From positions 21,724,639-21,788,638 of the forward strand of contig NC_079415.1 in NCBI RefSeq assembly GCF_026213295.1: a DNA stretch of 64,000 nucleotides, given 5' to 3'. The position numbers and the translations under genes were made by a program. Positions 33,522-44,300 of this stretch are shown in pieces; position 1 is the stretch's first letter; each line of letters starts with the position of its first letter. A model generated the notes under the pieces. That model saw only the letters and a list, made by a program, of their open reading frames with translations, was not told where the DNA came from and ran no database searches. The stretch comes from Gadus chalcogrammus. Its lineage: Eukaryota; Chordata; Actinopteri; Gadiformes; Gadidae.

Positions 33522-34660
33522 TTCAGCAGGTTAAACCTGTCGTCAATCAACCTTATTAATCCTAGTATTCCTACATCAATAACTAACAAAATAAAAGTTG
33601 TCAGAGATCCACTACTTAACTACTGATGCAGTGATACCTTCACAGCTGGCGAAATCGAGCTGACTAACTAGCAGGCAATGACTGAAAATCGGTCGTCTAC
33701 CAAGATAAAAATATATATAATTACGCTGTGAAAATACAAATAAAGATCAGTATATGCTTCATAAAGGGCCTCTGATACAATATAGACAGTTGACAATTCA
33801 AAAGAGGTAGCTATTTAATGCACTTACCTCAGAAGTTACTCGACGGCCAGCAATGGAAATGAATGATCTCCCACACCGTAAATTGATGTTTTGGAACTAT
33901 GCGAGGCTCCATACCCCGGAAGAAGACGGCAAAAAACGCTACAACGGAGTCCAATGGAAGTGTCGCCACTCTGTTATATCGACCACTCTGGAAGAATGCA
34001 TCCCTGCCGGCGATTTACATTGGATTAGGAAATTATGGGCGGAACTATTTTGTCCCACCCACGGACGCTCTGCTTTTTAGATATCTATGGATACAAATCA
34101 CGTTTGCTACACATGTACCACGTAGAGGTGTTGCAAAACTACCTGCAAAAAAAGACTTGCAGGAGCAGATTCGAGCAGTTGTAACGATGGACTTGTGCTC
34201 ACTCACTAAAATGCTGAATCAACATAGCGTTCTTTATCATTTTATTTGTGAGGAAATTTACAGAGATAGACAAGGCGAGCTGAAAGTGGGAGGACGAGCG
34301 AGAGGGACCATTTCCCCTCCTCTAGTCTGTTAGAGGTAGCGATAGACAGCGTGTTCGTCGAGTGTGGATGGTTGATTCAGAAACACGGACAGGGACTCCG
34401 TATAGCTGCCAGGCCCCGAGATTTTGTAGTCCCCGTCCCCCATATTTGTAGTCCTCCCATTCGATACATTTGCGGTCCCCGTCTGCCATGTTTAGAGTTA
34501 TCTTACTCCACCTCATGTTGTAGTTCCCCTCCCTAGAATTGTATGGAAGTTAGGACCTGTGAGGGTATTTCAGGATGTCCTGGACCAATTTCGGTGGTCA
34601 GCTTACTAGTTTTGAAACTGTGCATATAGAAATCTGAGGGGGACCAGTAAAGTTATTTAT
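33522..34660. other. Non-coding stretch with a shared repeat segment
   Basis: 33942-33976 shares GAGTCCAATGGAAGTGTCGC with the spacer of the inverted repeat at 9228, so part is repetitive. Two open frames (33853-34080 and 33899-34333) lack recognisable domains and overlap each other, so I do not call a gene. Confidence 0.45.
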
Positions 34661-35018
34661 AATAGTGAAAAGTTATTTGGGAACGTCAAACATCACTGCG
34701 GTGGCCCGATCCTGCAGATTTGCACTTTACAACATCCGCAGAATCCGGCCCTTCCTCACAAGGGAAGCAGCTCAGCTTCTAGTCCAATCACTGGTCATCT
34801 CCCGCCTTTCCTACTGCAACTCTCTCCTGGCTGGACTTCCTGCCTCTGCGATTAAACCTTTGCAGCGCATCCAGAATGCGGCAGCGCGCCTCGTGTTCAA
34901 TCTACCGAAGTTCTCCCATGTCATCCCCCTCTTCCGGGACCTCCACTGGCTCCCTGTAGTAGCTTGCATCAAATTTAAGACGATGGTACAGGCACACAAG
35001 GCAGTCGATGGAACTGGG
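34661..35018 (+). pseudogene. CR1/L2-type LINE reverse transcriptase C-terminal fragment
   Basis: The frame gives NITAVARSCRFALYNIRRIR, VISRLSYCNSLLAGLPASAI, then LQRIQNAAARLVFNLPKFSH and LHWLPVVACIKFK: the conserved region after the palm domain in CR1/L2 LINEs. It stops abruptly after KAVDGTG. Both ends are truncated. It could belong to the same family as the 5' part at 30074-30971. Confidence 0.88.
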
Positions 35019-35154
35019 ATTGTGTATTGGGGGACAGAAGGATCCCTTTGTGTGTGAGAGATAGTTATTAGGCCTTGTTCCACAATGAAGAGTGGAGGAG
35101 ATTGCATTCCAAGCAGGCAAGCCGCTGTCCACTAGTGAACAAAGACAGTAGAGA

Positions 35155-35480
35155 AAAGGGAGAGAGAGATGTTAGTACTAGCTTTGTTCCAAAAGGAAGG
35201 AGAGAGATGGAAAAAAAAAAAAAAGAACAGCTAGAGAAATGTTGAATGGAGATGAGAAAGTTAAAAGAAGTTAGAAAAGGAGGGGTAAGAAAGGAAAGAA
35301 TTTACGAAAGAGTCCGAGGAAGTTCAGAGAGGTAAAGCAAGTAGAGGGAGAGAGTCATAGGGAGACACGCAGAGAGAGAGAGAAGCCACATTCCACCCTT
35401 ATCTGTTGTCTTGTACCAAAGAGCACTCAGTACTGAGAAGGGAGATGGAGAGCATGTTCTCCTGAGTGAGCGAGAGAGTC
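35155..35480. repeat. GA-rich low-complexity region
   Basis: Irregular GAGAGA, GGGAGACAC and AAAGGA units, including two copies of GAGAGAGTCA(T/C)AGGGAGACAC. No gene. Confidence 0.7.
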
Positions 35481-35961
35481 ACAGGGAGACACGGAGGATA
35501 TTGACATTATGGCTAATTTGTTTTTCTTTAGGTTTAGTTTTTGTTTAGTTTTTTGTTTTCCAAAGACAACAGTTATTCATGATGATGAACATCGAAGATC
35601 ATGAGGAGGTTAGGACAATAACGTTGATACGTTAATAGGACAACAGTGATGATAATCTAATGCAATTGGACTAAAGAAGGTGTTGCTATTAACTAAGTGA
35701 TTATTATTATTTTCACACAGGAAAGGATAATTGAATAAATATGGATATGATAAGGATAAGAATAATAATTTAAAAAAAACATAAATAAAACGTAATCTTG
35801 ATCAACTGTACAAGTAGGACTACACCAATCAAAATATAGGGTAAATCTCTTTGGTCAAGGATGACACGTGGATTAGCGCTACATCTTCTGGGAAGGGATC
35901 CTACATGCTCAGTTATGGTAAGTAATGGGTTTACCTTTCAAATGCCACTACTACTGCTACT
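35481..35961. other. A/T-rich spacer, no gene
   Basis: A/T-rich sequence with T-runs and AATAATAA motifs; nothing recognised. Confidence 0.5.
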
Positions 35962-36019
35962 AACCCTCACTCCAACAGAAAGTTGGAGTGAGGGTTAACC
36001 CTCACTCCAACAGAAAGTT
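35962..36019. repeat. Perfect 15-bp-arm hairpin followed by a third copy
   Basis: AACCCTCACTCCAAC, loop AGAAA, then its exact complement, then AACCCTCACTCCAACAGAAA again at 35997. Confidence 0.93.
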
Positions 36020-36028
36020 ACTTTCTGA

Positions 36029-36499
36029 TTGGCCCCATCATCCGTCCCCTCACACACACAGGGACATCGCCCTGATTTGCATCCATTACGCACATACTTG
36101 GCTGCATGGATAGCTGGGGCTGAAGACTCTGTCTCCACTTTGCAATCTATACTGCCTTATGGGTGGGACTTGATTGTATCCCAGGAACGGCATCCTGCAA
36201 TAAGCCAGTATGGAAGGCTGGTTAGCCAACGACGGGTAAGATCCCACCTTGACACCCGGGACAACCTAAGGCAGGCACAGTCACGATTACTTGGCAGAGT
36301 CGCTGTGGGCACTGACTCACTTGATCATGAAGTGACGAGCTGCAACCATCATAGGAAGAGCCGGGTGGGGTGTAAGGTGGAGGAGGAACAGGCAGGGACG
36401 CGGGAAGTCAGTCCGAGGGGGGGGGTGCTGAGAGAGAGTCTATATAATGACGTCATAATAAATGCTGCGCAACATCCATTGTTTACAGAGACGAGATGA
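36029..36499 (+). CDS. Unassigned 156-codon open frame
   Basis: I do not recognise this product. The frame opens with a Pro/His/Ser segment and has WIAGAEDSVSTLQSIL, PYGWDLIVSQERHPAISQYG and a basic, Gln-rich middle (RLVSQRRVRSHLDT). No Cys/His finger, membrane span or signal peptide is evident. The phrase order looks protein-like rather than random, so it might be part of a mobile element. No splice sites or partner frames were found around it. It could equally be a chance frame. Confidence 0.25.
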   Translation: MAPSSVPSHTQGHRPDLHPLRTYLAAWIAGAEDSVSTLQSILPYGWDLIVSQERHPAISQYGRLVSQRRVRSHLDTRDNLRQAQSRLLGRVAVGTDSLDHEVTSCNHHRKSRVGCKVEEEQAGTREVSPRGGVLRESLYNDVIINAAQHPLFTETR

Positions 36500-36519
36500 C
36501 GGGTGACGTCACATTCAGG

Positions 36520-37418
36520 GCTCCGCTCTGATAAACACTCTACTGGTGTGTAAAAAGACTAACTCTGCCAACTAGCCACTGTTATTCACAAACGTTAGCA
36601 AGTAAACAATGTGGAAATTAGAGTCAACTCGGCTGATACTGTGCTGAATTTCACAAACTAACAACAAGCTGTTGCGGTCCGGGATTATACACAGCGTTCT
36701 AACAAGGATTCAGGAGGTTATTTCTCAAGGTTTACAAAGGAAAATGACAATAAAAGAAAGCCTTAATTTTCATCCAGAGTTACGAGTTGTCTGATATGAG
36801 GAAAGTGACGGTTTCTCCGTCAAGTGAACCATCCGTCTTTGCTCTTTTTGCCAACCAGTTTACGTGCGGGATTCCAGAATCAAAACGATAACATTCAACG
36901 TGTCTATTAATATGGCCAGCAACATTTTACACCAGTTTGAGAATGTTTTGCACTACAACAGATGTTGAACACCAACATGCTTATGTAAAATCAGCATAGT
37001 ACCATATTCAGCTATGGACAGATCACATACGGAATGCAGGTTTATTTCTAATCAAACGGCTTTATTGATTGAATAGACACTCTTAATGACAAAGCAGCAT
37101 GTGCCATCTGTTGGCCGCTCTAACACGGCACATGTTTAGACAACAATAACAATGTCAACAATAGACAAGAGTGATAATGCTAATATGAGCTGACAGGTGA
37201 TATAAGCTAACAAGCTAAACTGTAACATCTCAAACCAACGGAATCAGCCTACATACTTCACGCACTAAATAACTCAACAGTAGCATATAAGTTGCAAGCA
37301 CACATAACAGATATATAATATATATATAATATATATATATATAACAGATACTCACAAATATGACACTGACCAAAGTGAGCCTGCACGGCTGCAGGGAACA
37401 TAATAAATCACGTTTACC
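36520..37418. other. No gene seen; TATATA tract
   Basis: A/T-rich sequence with an (AT)n tract at 37312-37344. The 3' terminus of the following - strand hAT element should lie here but was not identified. Confidence 0.5.
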
Positions 37419-39830
37419 TTATGCTGACGGTAAAACACCGAAGGTGGTCTTGCGCTCAGGGGTGGTGGAAATAAACTCCCTCATGAGAGCACGAGTGTCC
37501 AGTGTGTCCAGAATGTCCTGGTGCATGTACAGTAAGGCCAGGTGTGTAAGTCTCCTCTGTGAGACCGTGTTGCGCAGCCAGGTTTTCAGTCGTCGGAGCG
37601 CAGAGAACGATCGCTCTGATGAGGCCACAGAGATGGGCATGCAAAGAACCAGCTGGAGGAGATTTTCCACGTCTTTGAAAAGTCCTCGTTTGGCTTTGCA
37701 AGCCGGAAAAATACATCCCGAGTTCATGAACTGTCCCAAAGTCCTCCTTCTGCTTTGTGAGGTCCCCCAGCATCCTCAATTGCATATGGAGACCAGGGAC
37801 ATCTATATTTCCAGGCAGTTGGAGAGAGCTCAGGCCTGCCTCTGTGTCGTCAACTGACCCCTTTGCAGCAGCAAGTAGCGTTTCTTCCCTGCGTGAGGCA
37901 ATTGACATGCCGCTCTGGTCAAACCGGCGCTCTATTTCGGACTTCACGAGGTCAAGAGCCTCAAAGAACTCCCTTCTCCATGACGCCTCTCCTTTTGTCG
38001 GCACAACCTCTTCTGCAGCCTGTGTTGTGCTGCGGAAGCGGGATGGTGTTTTGCTTACCCGGCTGCTATGGTCGGGCATTTTGAGGTTGTGTGCAGCTGC
38101 TGTTGCTTTCGTTTTCTTTATAATTTCGTCCACCGCCTTTTCCTCGCGGAGGGCATGCAAGCGCCCTTTCAGGATCCTCACGCACTCCAGTGCTCCAGCC
38201 GCGGTTGCTTTTTCTCCTTGGAGCACTTTAGCAACCGCCTCGCAAGGACCAAAAAGAACTTCAGAGCAGAGCAGGCCAAACACAGTTTTAGCTTTCTCGG
38301 CTTGCTTTAGAAGCCCAGAGATCTTACTCCGTGTTTCACCGCGGACACTGCGGTCTTCCTGGAGGGCATCTAGCGTCTGGAGGAGAGGACCATACCCACG
38401 GCTCACCCTGGCAATCGCGCTGGTTCGGACACACCACCTTGTTGGACACAATCCAATTAAGTTGAATTTGGCATCATCTTCCACAAGAACGATTCAAAAA
38501 TCGTTTTACGCTTTGTTGATTCCCTGACCACATTGCGAGGCTTTGGACAAAGCCAAGCATGTCTGCTACGATCGGAACCTCTCTTGCAACCTCTTGGAGC
38601 GCCAGGTCGAGAGAATGGTTGCAGCAATGTACAAACAATGAGCCAGGGCAAATTTCCTTTAGTCTTGCCTGCACCCCAGAAAACCGCCCCGACATGTTGT
38701 TTGCACCATCAAAGCAGTACCCCTGCAGCCTCTCCAGCGGTAGGTTCAAGCGCAAACAGACATCCTTCAGGCAGGAAAACAAAGTTTCAGATGAAGTGTC
38801 TGGCGCATTATAAAACCCCAAAAATTTGCTCTGCTGTGTGAGATTTTTGTCGGTGTAGAGCAAATGGCAAGAAAGCTGCTCCTTGGCTGTGACGTCGGTT
38901 GTGCCATCAGCTGTCAATCCGTAATACGGAGAGCTTGAAGCCTCCGCCACTATTTTCCTTTGGACAGCATGAGCCAACCGTTCCAAATGCTCGTTCTGGA
39001 TGCTGTCAGACATCCAGTTGTTTCTCTGGAGCAGCCACTCATGTGCAGCGGGCTTGTCATGCGTTCTCTCCAGCATCAGCTGCCAAAACACCCCGTCACG
39101 GTGCTCCTGTCCTCGCAGCGGTAGCCCCTCGCGGGCTAAAAATGTCAACGATCGAATGGCCAGCTCCAAAACAGTCTGCGCAGTCATATGCCCCTTAGCT
39201 ACTGCTTGTGACATAAGCGCATTAATTGGGGTCCTTTTCAATGCCGCCAGCTTGCTTATGGCTTCTGTATGGAAACAAGATTTTTCATGATCCCGAAACT
39301 TTTCACCTGCCTTCCGCCAATTGCCAAACCCTCCTTTAATGAAGCTGCCAGCATTAATTATCCCGTCTTCCCTGACAAGCTTTTTCTCTATTGCAGAGCA
39401 GCAAATGAAGCATAACGCGGTGTCGGTTTCCCTCACGTAGTGTAGCCACGTCCACTGGCCAAACCAACCAACCTTAAATGACGGCTAAATATCTCACTTG
39501 CCGATCGCCTGGCTGGGAAGTGAAACTCCTTTGGCTGGCAGGGCTCTTCACCAACAGAATAACTTGTTGTTGCGACTGCCGGAAGTTTCACGACCGGAGG
39601 GGGGTTAGCATCATTGTTGCCGGCGCAGTCGATATTGGCTCGACCGGAGGGCAGGGGCGAGCAATTGCGTCATTGTTGCCAGCGCCGTCTTGCGAACATG
39701 AACTCTCTTCCTCAGGGGTGCTGGGGAGACAGCAGGCTGCTGACAGGGAATCGGATGACCGGCTGGTGTTTTCATGAAGTTTTGCCTTCTTCGGGCCAAA
39801 GAAATCGGAAATACGTCTTTTCTGCGACAT
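37419..39830 (-). pseudogene. ZMYM1/TTF-finger type hAT transposase, frameshifted
   Basis: The start is the ATG at 39830 (MSQKRRISDFFGPKKAKLHE, a basic N-terminus), then a TTF-type finger region around 39560-39400 (WLHYVRETDTALCFICC). The catalytic region follows: ILARE-like LAREGLPLRG, YYGLTADGTTDVT, QGYCFDGANNMSGR and VHCCNHSLDLAL (to 38474), then LIGLCPTRWCVRT (38484 on). The C-terminal motif ISVASSERSFSALRRLKTWL ends at 37419. Frame breaks occur near 39480, 38490 and 37740, each about one base. Length is near that of a whole transposase. The protein would bind element ends and cut and paste the transposon; this copy cannot. Confidence 0.9.
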
Positions 39831-40039
39831 GTTGCACTTGTAACAAGCAGCAGCTTGACTTTTTGAATTTTCCGCCGCGCATATTTTCCCGCTGCGTTGT
39901 GCGTTATAGCCTATGCCAGCCTACACAGACAATGTTCTAAATAAAATGAAATGATAATATGATAAATATCATAAAAACGGTGGGTGTCAATAATTTAATG
40001 AAAAATCATACTCCAAAAAAAAAATTCACACTTGCAGTT

Positions 40040-40110
40040 GCAGCCAGGGGCCGCCAGGGGGGGGTGCTGCAGCACCCTCAGCACCCCCACTTCCCGCGTC
40101 CCTGGGAACA
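40040..40110 (-). mobile_element. Possible 5' terminus of the ZMYM1-type hAT element
   Basis: CAGGGGCCGCCAGGGGGGGG followed by TGCTGCAGCACCCTCAGCACC sits about 250 bp before the transposase ATG, and looks like a hAT end with internal palindrome. The partner end was not found. Confidence 0.4.
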
Positions 40111-40575
40111 GGAGTCAGATATGCCAGCTCAGGCAGTGGTGTGCTTAGAACGGGGCAAGTAGCGTTTTCGTTTAATTAACCTTTGCGGTATATACTGACT
40201 CGTGTATCGTTTTCGGTTTAGTACGTAACTTTGTTAAACTTCGGGAACAGCGTGGTTTCAAGGCAGCTGATGGTAAACCCATCAATATCGACAGTGGGTT
40301 TTTGATGTACTGGCTTCGATTGGTTTTATTTAAAGATAGTTAAGGTTAGGGACTTCAAACTTGGTTGCACCAACGGTGTTGATAGGTTTGCTTATCATTT
40401 GATGTGCATGGCATTGGCAATGCGCAAGGAGGGAAGTAGTGAGAAATTAAATCCAGGTGTGGATACTGTAATTGTCACGTTTTTGAAGAAAGTAGTCTAA
40501 TCCTTGGTCGCTTTTAACTCACTTTATTTGTTAAAGTATTTTGGTATGGTAACTATGAAGCAAAAGGCGTCGAAG
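40111..40575. other. No gene seen
   Basis: Spacer between the hAT element and the retroviral LTR-like segment. Nothing recognised. Confidence 0.5.
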
Positions 40576-40745
40576 AATAATCTAAACCGAATTCTATCAC
40601 TTCAACTAAAAAGAGCATGAGGAGTCGAGATTCCGGATCAAGCATTGACAGAGACTTTATTGCTACCCGCAAACAAGCAGCAACAAAGCCGAGTGAGGTT
40701 TGCAAAGACACTGTCGTACATAAGATTTCAGCCCCTTTTTATAGT
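40576..40745 (-). repeat. 3' LTR remnant of the endogenous retrovirus
   Basis: Shares GCATTGACAGAGACTTTA, TACCCGCAA and GAGTGAGGTTTGCAAAGACA with 51815-51890, allowing some mismatches. On the - strand AATAAA lies at 40656-40661, placing the R/U5 side here. Outer and inner limits are not certain because the rest has diverged. Confidence 0.6.
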
Positions 40746-41023
40746 CAAAGTATGTGGTGAGATTTTCTTTAAAAGGTAAGGTTGGTCAGTTATCCATTCT
40801 TGTAGTCAGCATCTGTAGCTAATTTTAACATCATTTTGACAGTTTTATGTTCTGACCACTTGTTGTTTGCACTGGCAGAGCGCCAGAAATAGGTTTGGGA
40901 CAGACTCTCTGGCGTCGTGTCACTCCACTTTTGGAGAACCAGATGACTGGCTGCTTTCCACACTTCCATATTATTTTAACATTTTGATCACTACAATTTG
41001 TTCATATGTAATCATAAAACCTT

Positions 41024-41415
41024 TGTGGCAACCCGTCTCTGGCACAGCGCCCCTGGAGGCCAAGGGGGCAGGTTGTGGAGGCGGTGTACCACAGATTTCC
41101 GACAGATGGCGCCAGTAAGAACATCGGTGCCAATCATTGAGATGCAGAGCACCTGAGGAGCAGGTGGGAAGCATGCTTTAAAAAGCATGCTTCCACAATC
41201 ATTCAGGGCTCTCCTGGTTCGCGTGTGCGGAGAGACCAGTATCGTGGGTGATGTGATTCCACCCGGAGGAAGAAGACTGTCGATTCCTCCAAAGCTGAGT
41301 TTTTTGGTTTGCTTTGTTAGATATATAATTTATGAATGAATAAAAGTGCCATTTTGGCTTTAAGTAAGCTCCAGTTGGTGTGCTTATTGGAAGGAGGCCA
41401 AGCCGGGTTGCCACA
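41024..41415 (+). mobile_element. Solo LTR (Ty3/gypsy-like) with 4-bp target duplication
   Basis: 392 bp beginning TGTGGCAACCCG and ending CGGGTTGCCACA, a 12-bp inverted pair with TG and CA ends. CCTT flanks both sides (41020-41023 and 41416-41419). A TTTAAAAA box within the palindrome GCATGCTTTAAAAAGCATGC (41172-41191) could be the TATA element, and AATAAA lies at 41339-41344. No internal domain remains, so it arose by LTR-LTR recombination. Confidence 0.9.
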
Positions 41416-41806
41416 CCTTTCGAATCATAATAGCACAATATTCCATATTCAGCATGCAACTATATCAAATGTGTATCTAGAATACCCACATAATAATATT
41501 TTTCAGCATGCATTGAAAATACATACATTTCAGAAATGTGTGACATAATATTATACTAAAAATTGACATAACAGCATGCGTCATAATAATACAGTTTTGA
41601 ATTTTTTTGATTATCCGCATGCTTGCATGGATTTGAATGGCTTAGGGCTTCATGAATTGGTGTGCTGGAAACATGTGGAGGGTTTTGGACATTGTCGTAG
41701 TTGTTGCTCCTGTTGGCTGTCATCAGGCCCCGTAGGACACTAGGCCGGCTCACATGGGGAGGCTACTGACACATCACATGTGAGCCTTCACCTGGTGTTG
41801 GATATT

Positions 41807-42385
41807 TCACAGTCCGCTCTCCTCACCAGCTTTATTCGGATCAATTTCCCCATAGAGCTTCTGCTCCCACTCATTTGACTCATCCATGCTAGTTACCATG
41901 AGGGTCATTTCCCTGGAGAGTTTAGATGCTATCATAGATCTGACAATAGGAATACAACAGCAGAAAACCAATCCCATCACTGTTAGAACTATCAGGAGTA
42001 CTACACCTATTTTGGCGAACATCATTCCCCACTTACCAAACCTTGTTTCCAACCATGCAAACATACCCTGACCATGGCCTGCTTTATCATTTACCTCCTT
42101 TCTTAGAAGTTTTAGGTTGTTCATTGCGAGTGTAAATGATCCATCTGGAGCAGTGTTATTTGGGATGAAGGTACAACACATTTCACCTATGAGAGCACAA
42201 ACTCCTCCCTTTTCTGCTAAGAGCCAATCCAAGGCTTGCCTATTTTGCCAAGCCACAGCGCTTGTGGCTTTCAGTTGTTCGCCTAAGGTGGATAAAGCAT
42301 CATCTGTGTAGTTAATAAACCTTTGTTGATCGTAATAAATGTAATTGATCCATTCCGCATTTTTAGCGATTCCGTTTACTGGCAC
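41807..42385 (-). pseudogene. ERV env transmembrane subunit
   Basis: One open frame of 192 codons. Motifs in order: a heptad-like region, LDWLLAEKGGVCALIGEMCC (the disulphide-forming CX6CC with the upstream conserved segment), a second helical region, and the hydrophobic anchor IGVVLLIVLTVMGLVFCCC near residue 125-150, then a charged cytoplasmic tail. This is the gamma-type TM arrangement. The frame is intact here, but upstream SU is broken, and stops lie between the subunits. Confidence 0.88.
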
Positions 42386-42768
42386 TAGTGCCTCAAATCC
42401 TGCTGCTATTTCTCTTCATGCTTAAAATTCTTCGGGTATGCCTCTGGGTTGTCCTATTTTGTCAATTTTTATGTTCTCGTCTTATTCGTATGCTCTTTTC
42501 CGCCTATTTAGGTTAGTACTTTCTAAGTTACCGACAGCGTCTTCTAATGATGGTAATATTGCAATTTCTGTAACCACTTGCACCTTTGCGCATCTACCTC
42601 TCCACATTTTAGCAAGTGTTGCACGAAGGATTTGTTGCCGCAGATCCAAAAATGATCCGCCACGACTCTGTCCTGAGTTAGGAATATACTTCCATGCCAC
42701 ATGGATGACATATATGCTTTTTTAGTTATTAGCTCTGGGTCTTGTGGGTGCTGATCACCTTTAATGAC

Positions 42769-42918
42769 AGGTGGTTGTTCTCGTAGTCGTTTCCGGTTGA
42801 TATCGTGTCTTGTGATATTCCATATTATATCACATAGTTCCTCAGGTGGTTGTTCTCGTAGTCGTTTCCGGTTGATATCGTGTCTTGTGATATTCCATAT
42901 TATATCACATAGTTCCTC
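42769..42918. repeat. 75-bp tandem duplication within env
   Basis: Two exact units start AGGTGGTTGTTCTCGTAGTC at 42769 and 42844. The length is a multiple of three, so the frame is kept. Confidence 0.93.
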
Positions 42919-43700
42919 TGGGTGATTGCCTACATTTCTGACACCCTCTACTTCTTCATCGTTTTGGTAACATTCTAATCCCTCCTCTATATTGAAATCT
43001 GTTCCTTTTGGCAACGTCACTTCGCCTATTGTTTCTGATAGAGTTTTGTCCATCTCTCGACAGTTTTTCATAATTTTGTTCAGGGGATCTCCGTCCCGAC
43101 TTTTTTCATAATAAGTATTGAAAACACTCGATCGTAGGTACAATAAACAGTGCATTGAACACACAACGTGCTTATCTTCTATTTGTTCTGTCATTGAATT
43201 TTCTTGCTCAGAGAACCGTTGTCGCCCCTCTTCTCCCCATAATCCCCAATTAAATTGAGTATTTATTACGTACAATGCTTTCTGACGATTTCTACTACAT
43301 AAATAACAATTGTCTGCCTCTATCTGTTTTCCAGTGAACTCTACCCATTTATACTAACTATTTTCTTTTGCTTGTCTGAACAACTGGTCTGTTGTTCTTA
43401 CCTTAATGCGTCCATAAGGGTCAGGTTTATACTGTTTTAGGGTACTTGCTGTTGAGCGGTGAACAATACTTTTAACATTCTTACCATCCTCAGGAATGTG
43501 TACCTGCTCTTCAAGAGTCTCTTCAGGAAACATGGGTGATGATGTTAAGATTTCTGCTGTAATGGTTTCGGATTTGGAAGTTGGTATTGTGATCCCATTT
43601 ATCATAGTTTCATAATTGACCATTGATAATTTAGTTTTCAATGATTCTATATTATTCTTTTTTGATATCATTGTTGGGGTCACTTCTACTTTGGTTAGCA

Positions 43701-43835
43701 TTGTTGTTTATTCTCTAATAGGAGTTACATTAGTGATTGCTAGTATTGTTGTTTCTTCTCTAATAGGAGTTACATTAGTTATCGCTGGTATTGTTGTTTC
43801 TTCTCTAATATAAGTTACATTAGTGATTGAAGGTT
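43701..43835. repeat. 45-bp tandem repeat within env
   Basis: Units start TTGTTGTTT at 43701, 43746 and 43791, an exact 45-bp period. On the - strand each encodes ITNVT followed by (P/Y)IRE and a Thr-rich end, so each unit has one N-glycosylation site. Confidence 0.92.
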
Positions 43836-44300
43836 GTGTTAAATCCCTGACGTCAGAAGTTCCATCAATCTCCCCTGTATCTAGAGTCGAATTTAGTTTA
43901 TTATCAGTTGCAAGTGAATTTTCCCATTGTCTCTAACTGGAACCTGATGTATTTTACCGGTGGCTGCGATTGTATTCACTCTGTTATTATCCGAAGATTT
44001 TCCTGAATTACTTTGTTCGAATTCAACGACCTTACCCGTTTGATTTTTGATTATACAAGGAGCTTCCGCTTCTAGCGTTAAGTTGAATGTTCTTTCTGAC
44101 ACTACTTTAAGAAGCAAATATTCCTTCATACGTAATTTATACTCGCTGTTGTAGTCCCATGTCTTTTGTGAGTTTACTGTTAGACACCATTTCATTGGTT
44201 TTGGCTGAATATGCACTTCACACTGACTTTTCCTATGAGCTTGTTCATAATTCCGGTGGAAAGTTAATGCCTTGGTTGTTTACCTGACATAACAAAAATG

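Larger units (their letters stand above)
42544..44216 (-). pseudogene. ERV env surface subunit, broken
   Basis: Separate frames 44216-43893, 43701-43354 and 43275-42544 cover the surface subunit. Cysteine pairs (VVCSMHC, CGEVDAQRC) and many Asn-x-Thr/Ser sites fit an extracellular glycoprotein. Two internal repeats stand out: a 45-bp, 15-residue unit in about three copies at 43701-43830 and a 75-bp, 25-residue exact duplication at 42769-42918. TAA interrupts the first repeat block near 43710. No signal peptide was clearly found. The sequence is otherwise too fast-evolving to place. Confidence 0.75.

Noticed and set aside
33853..34333. Two overlapping + strand frames
   Set aside because: No domain, and the region shares a repeat string with 9228.
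37757..38527. 256-codon + strand frame
   Set aside because: Antisense shadow of the - strand hAT transposase.
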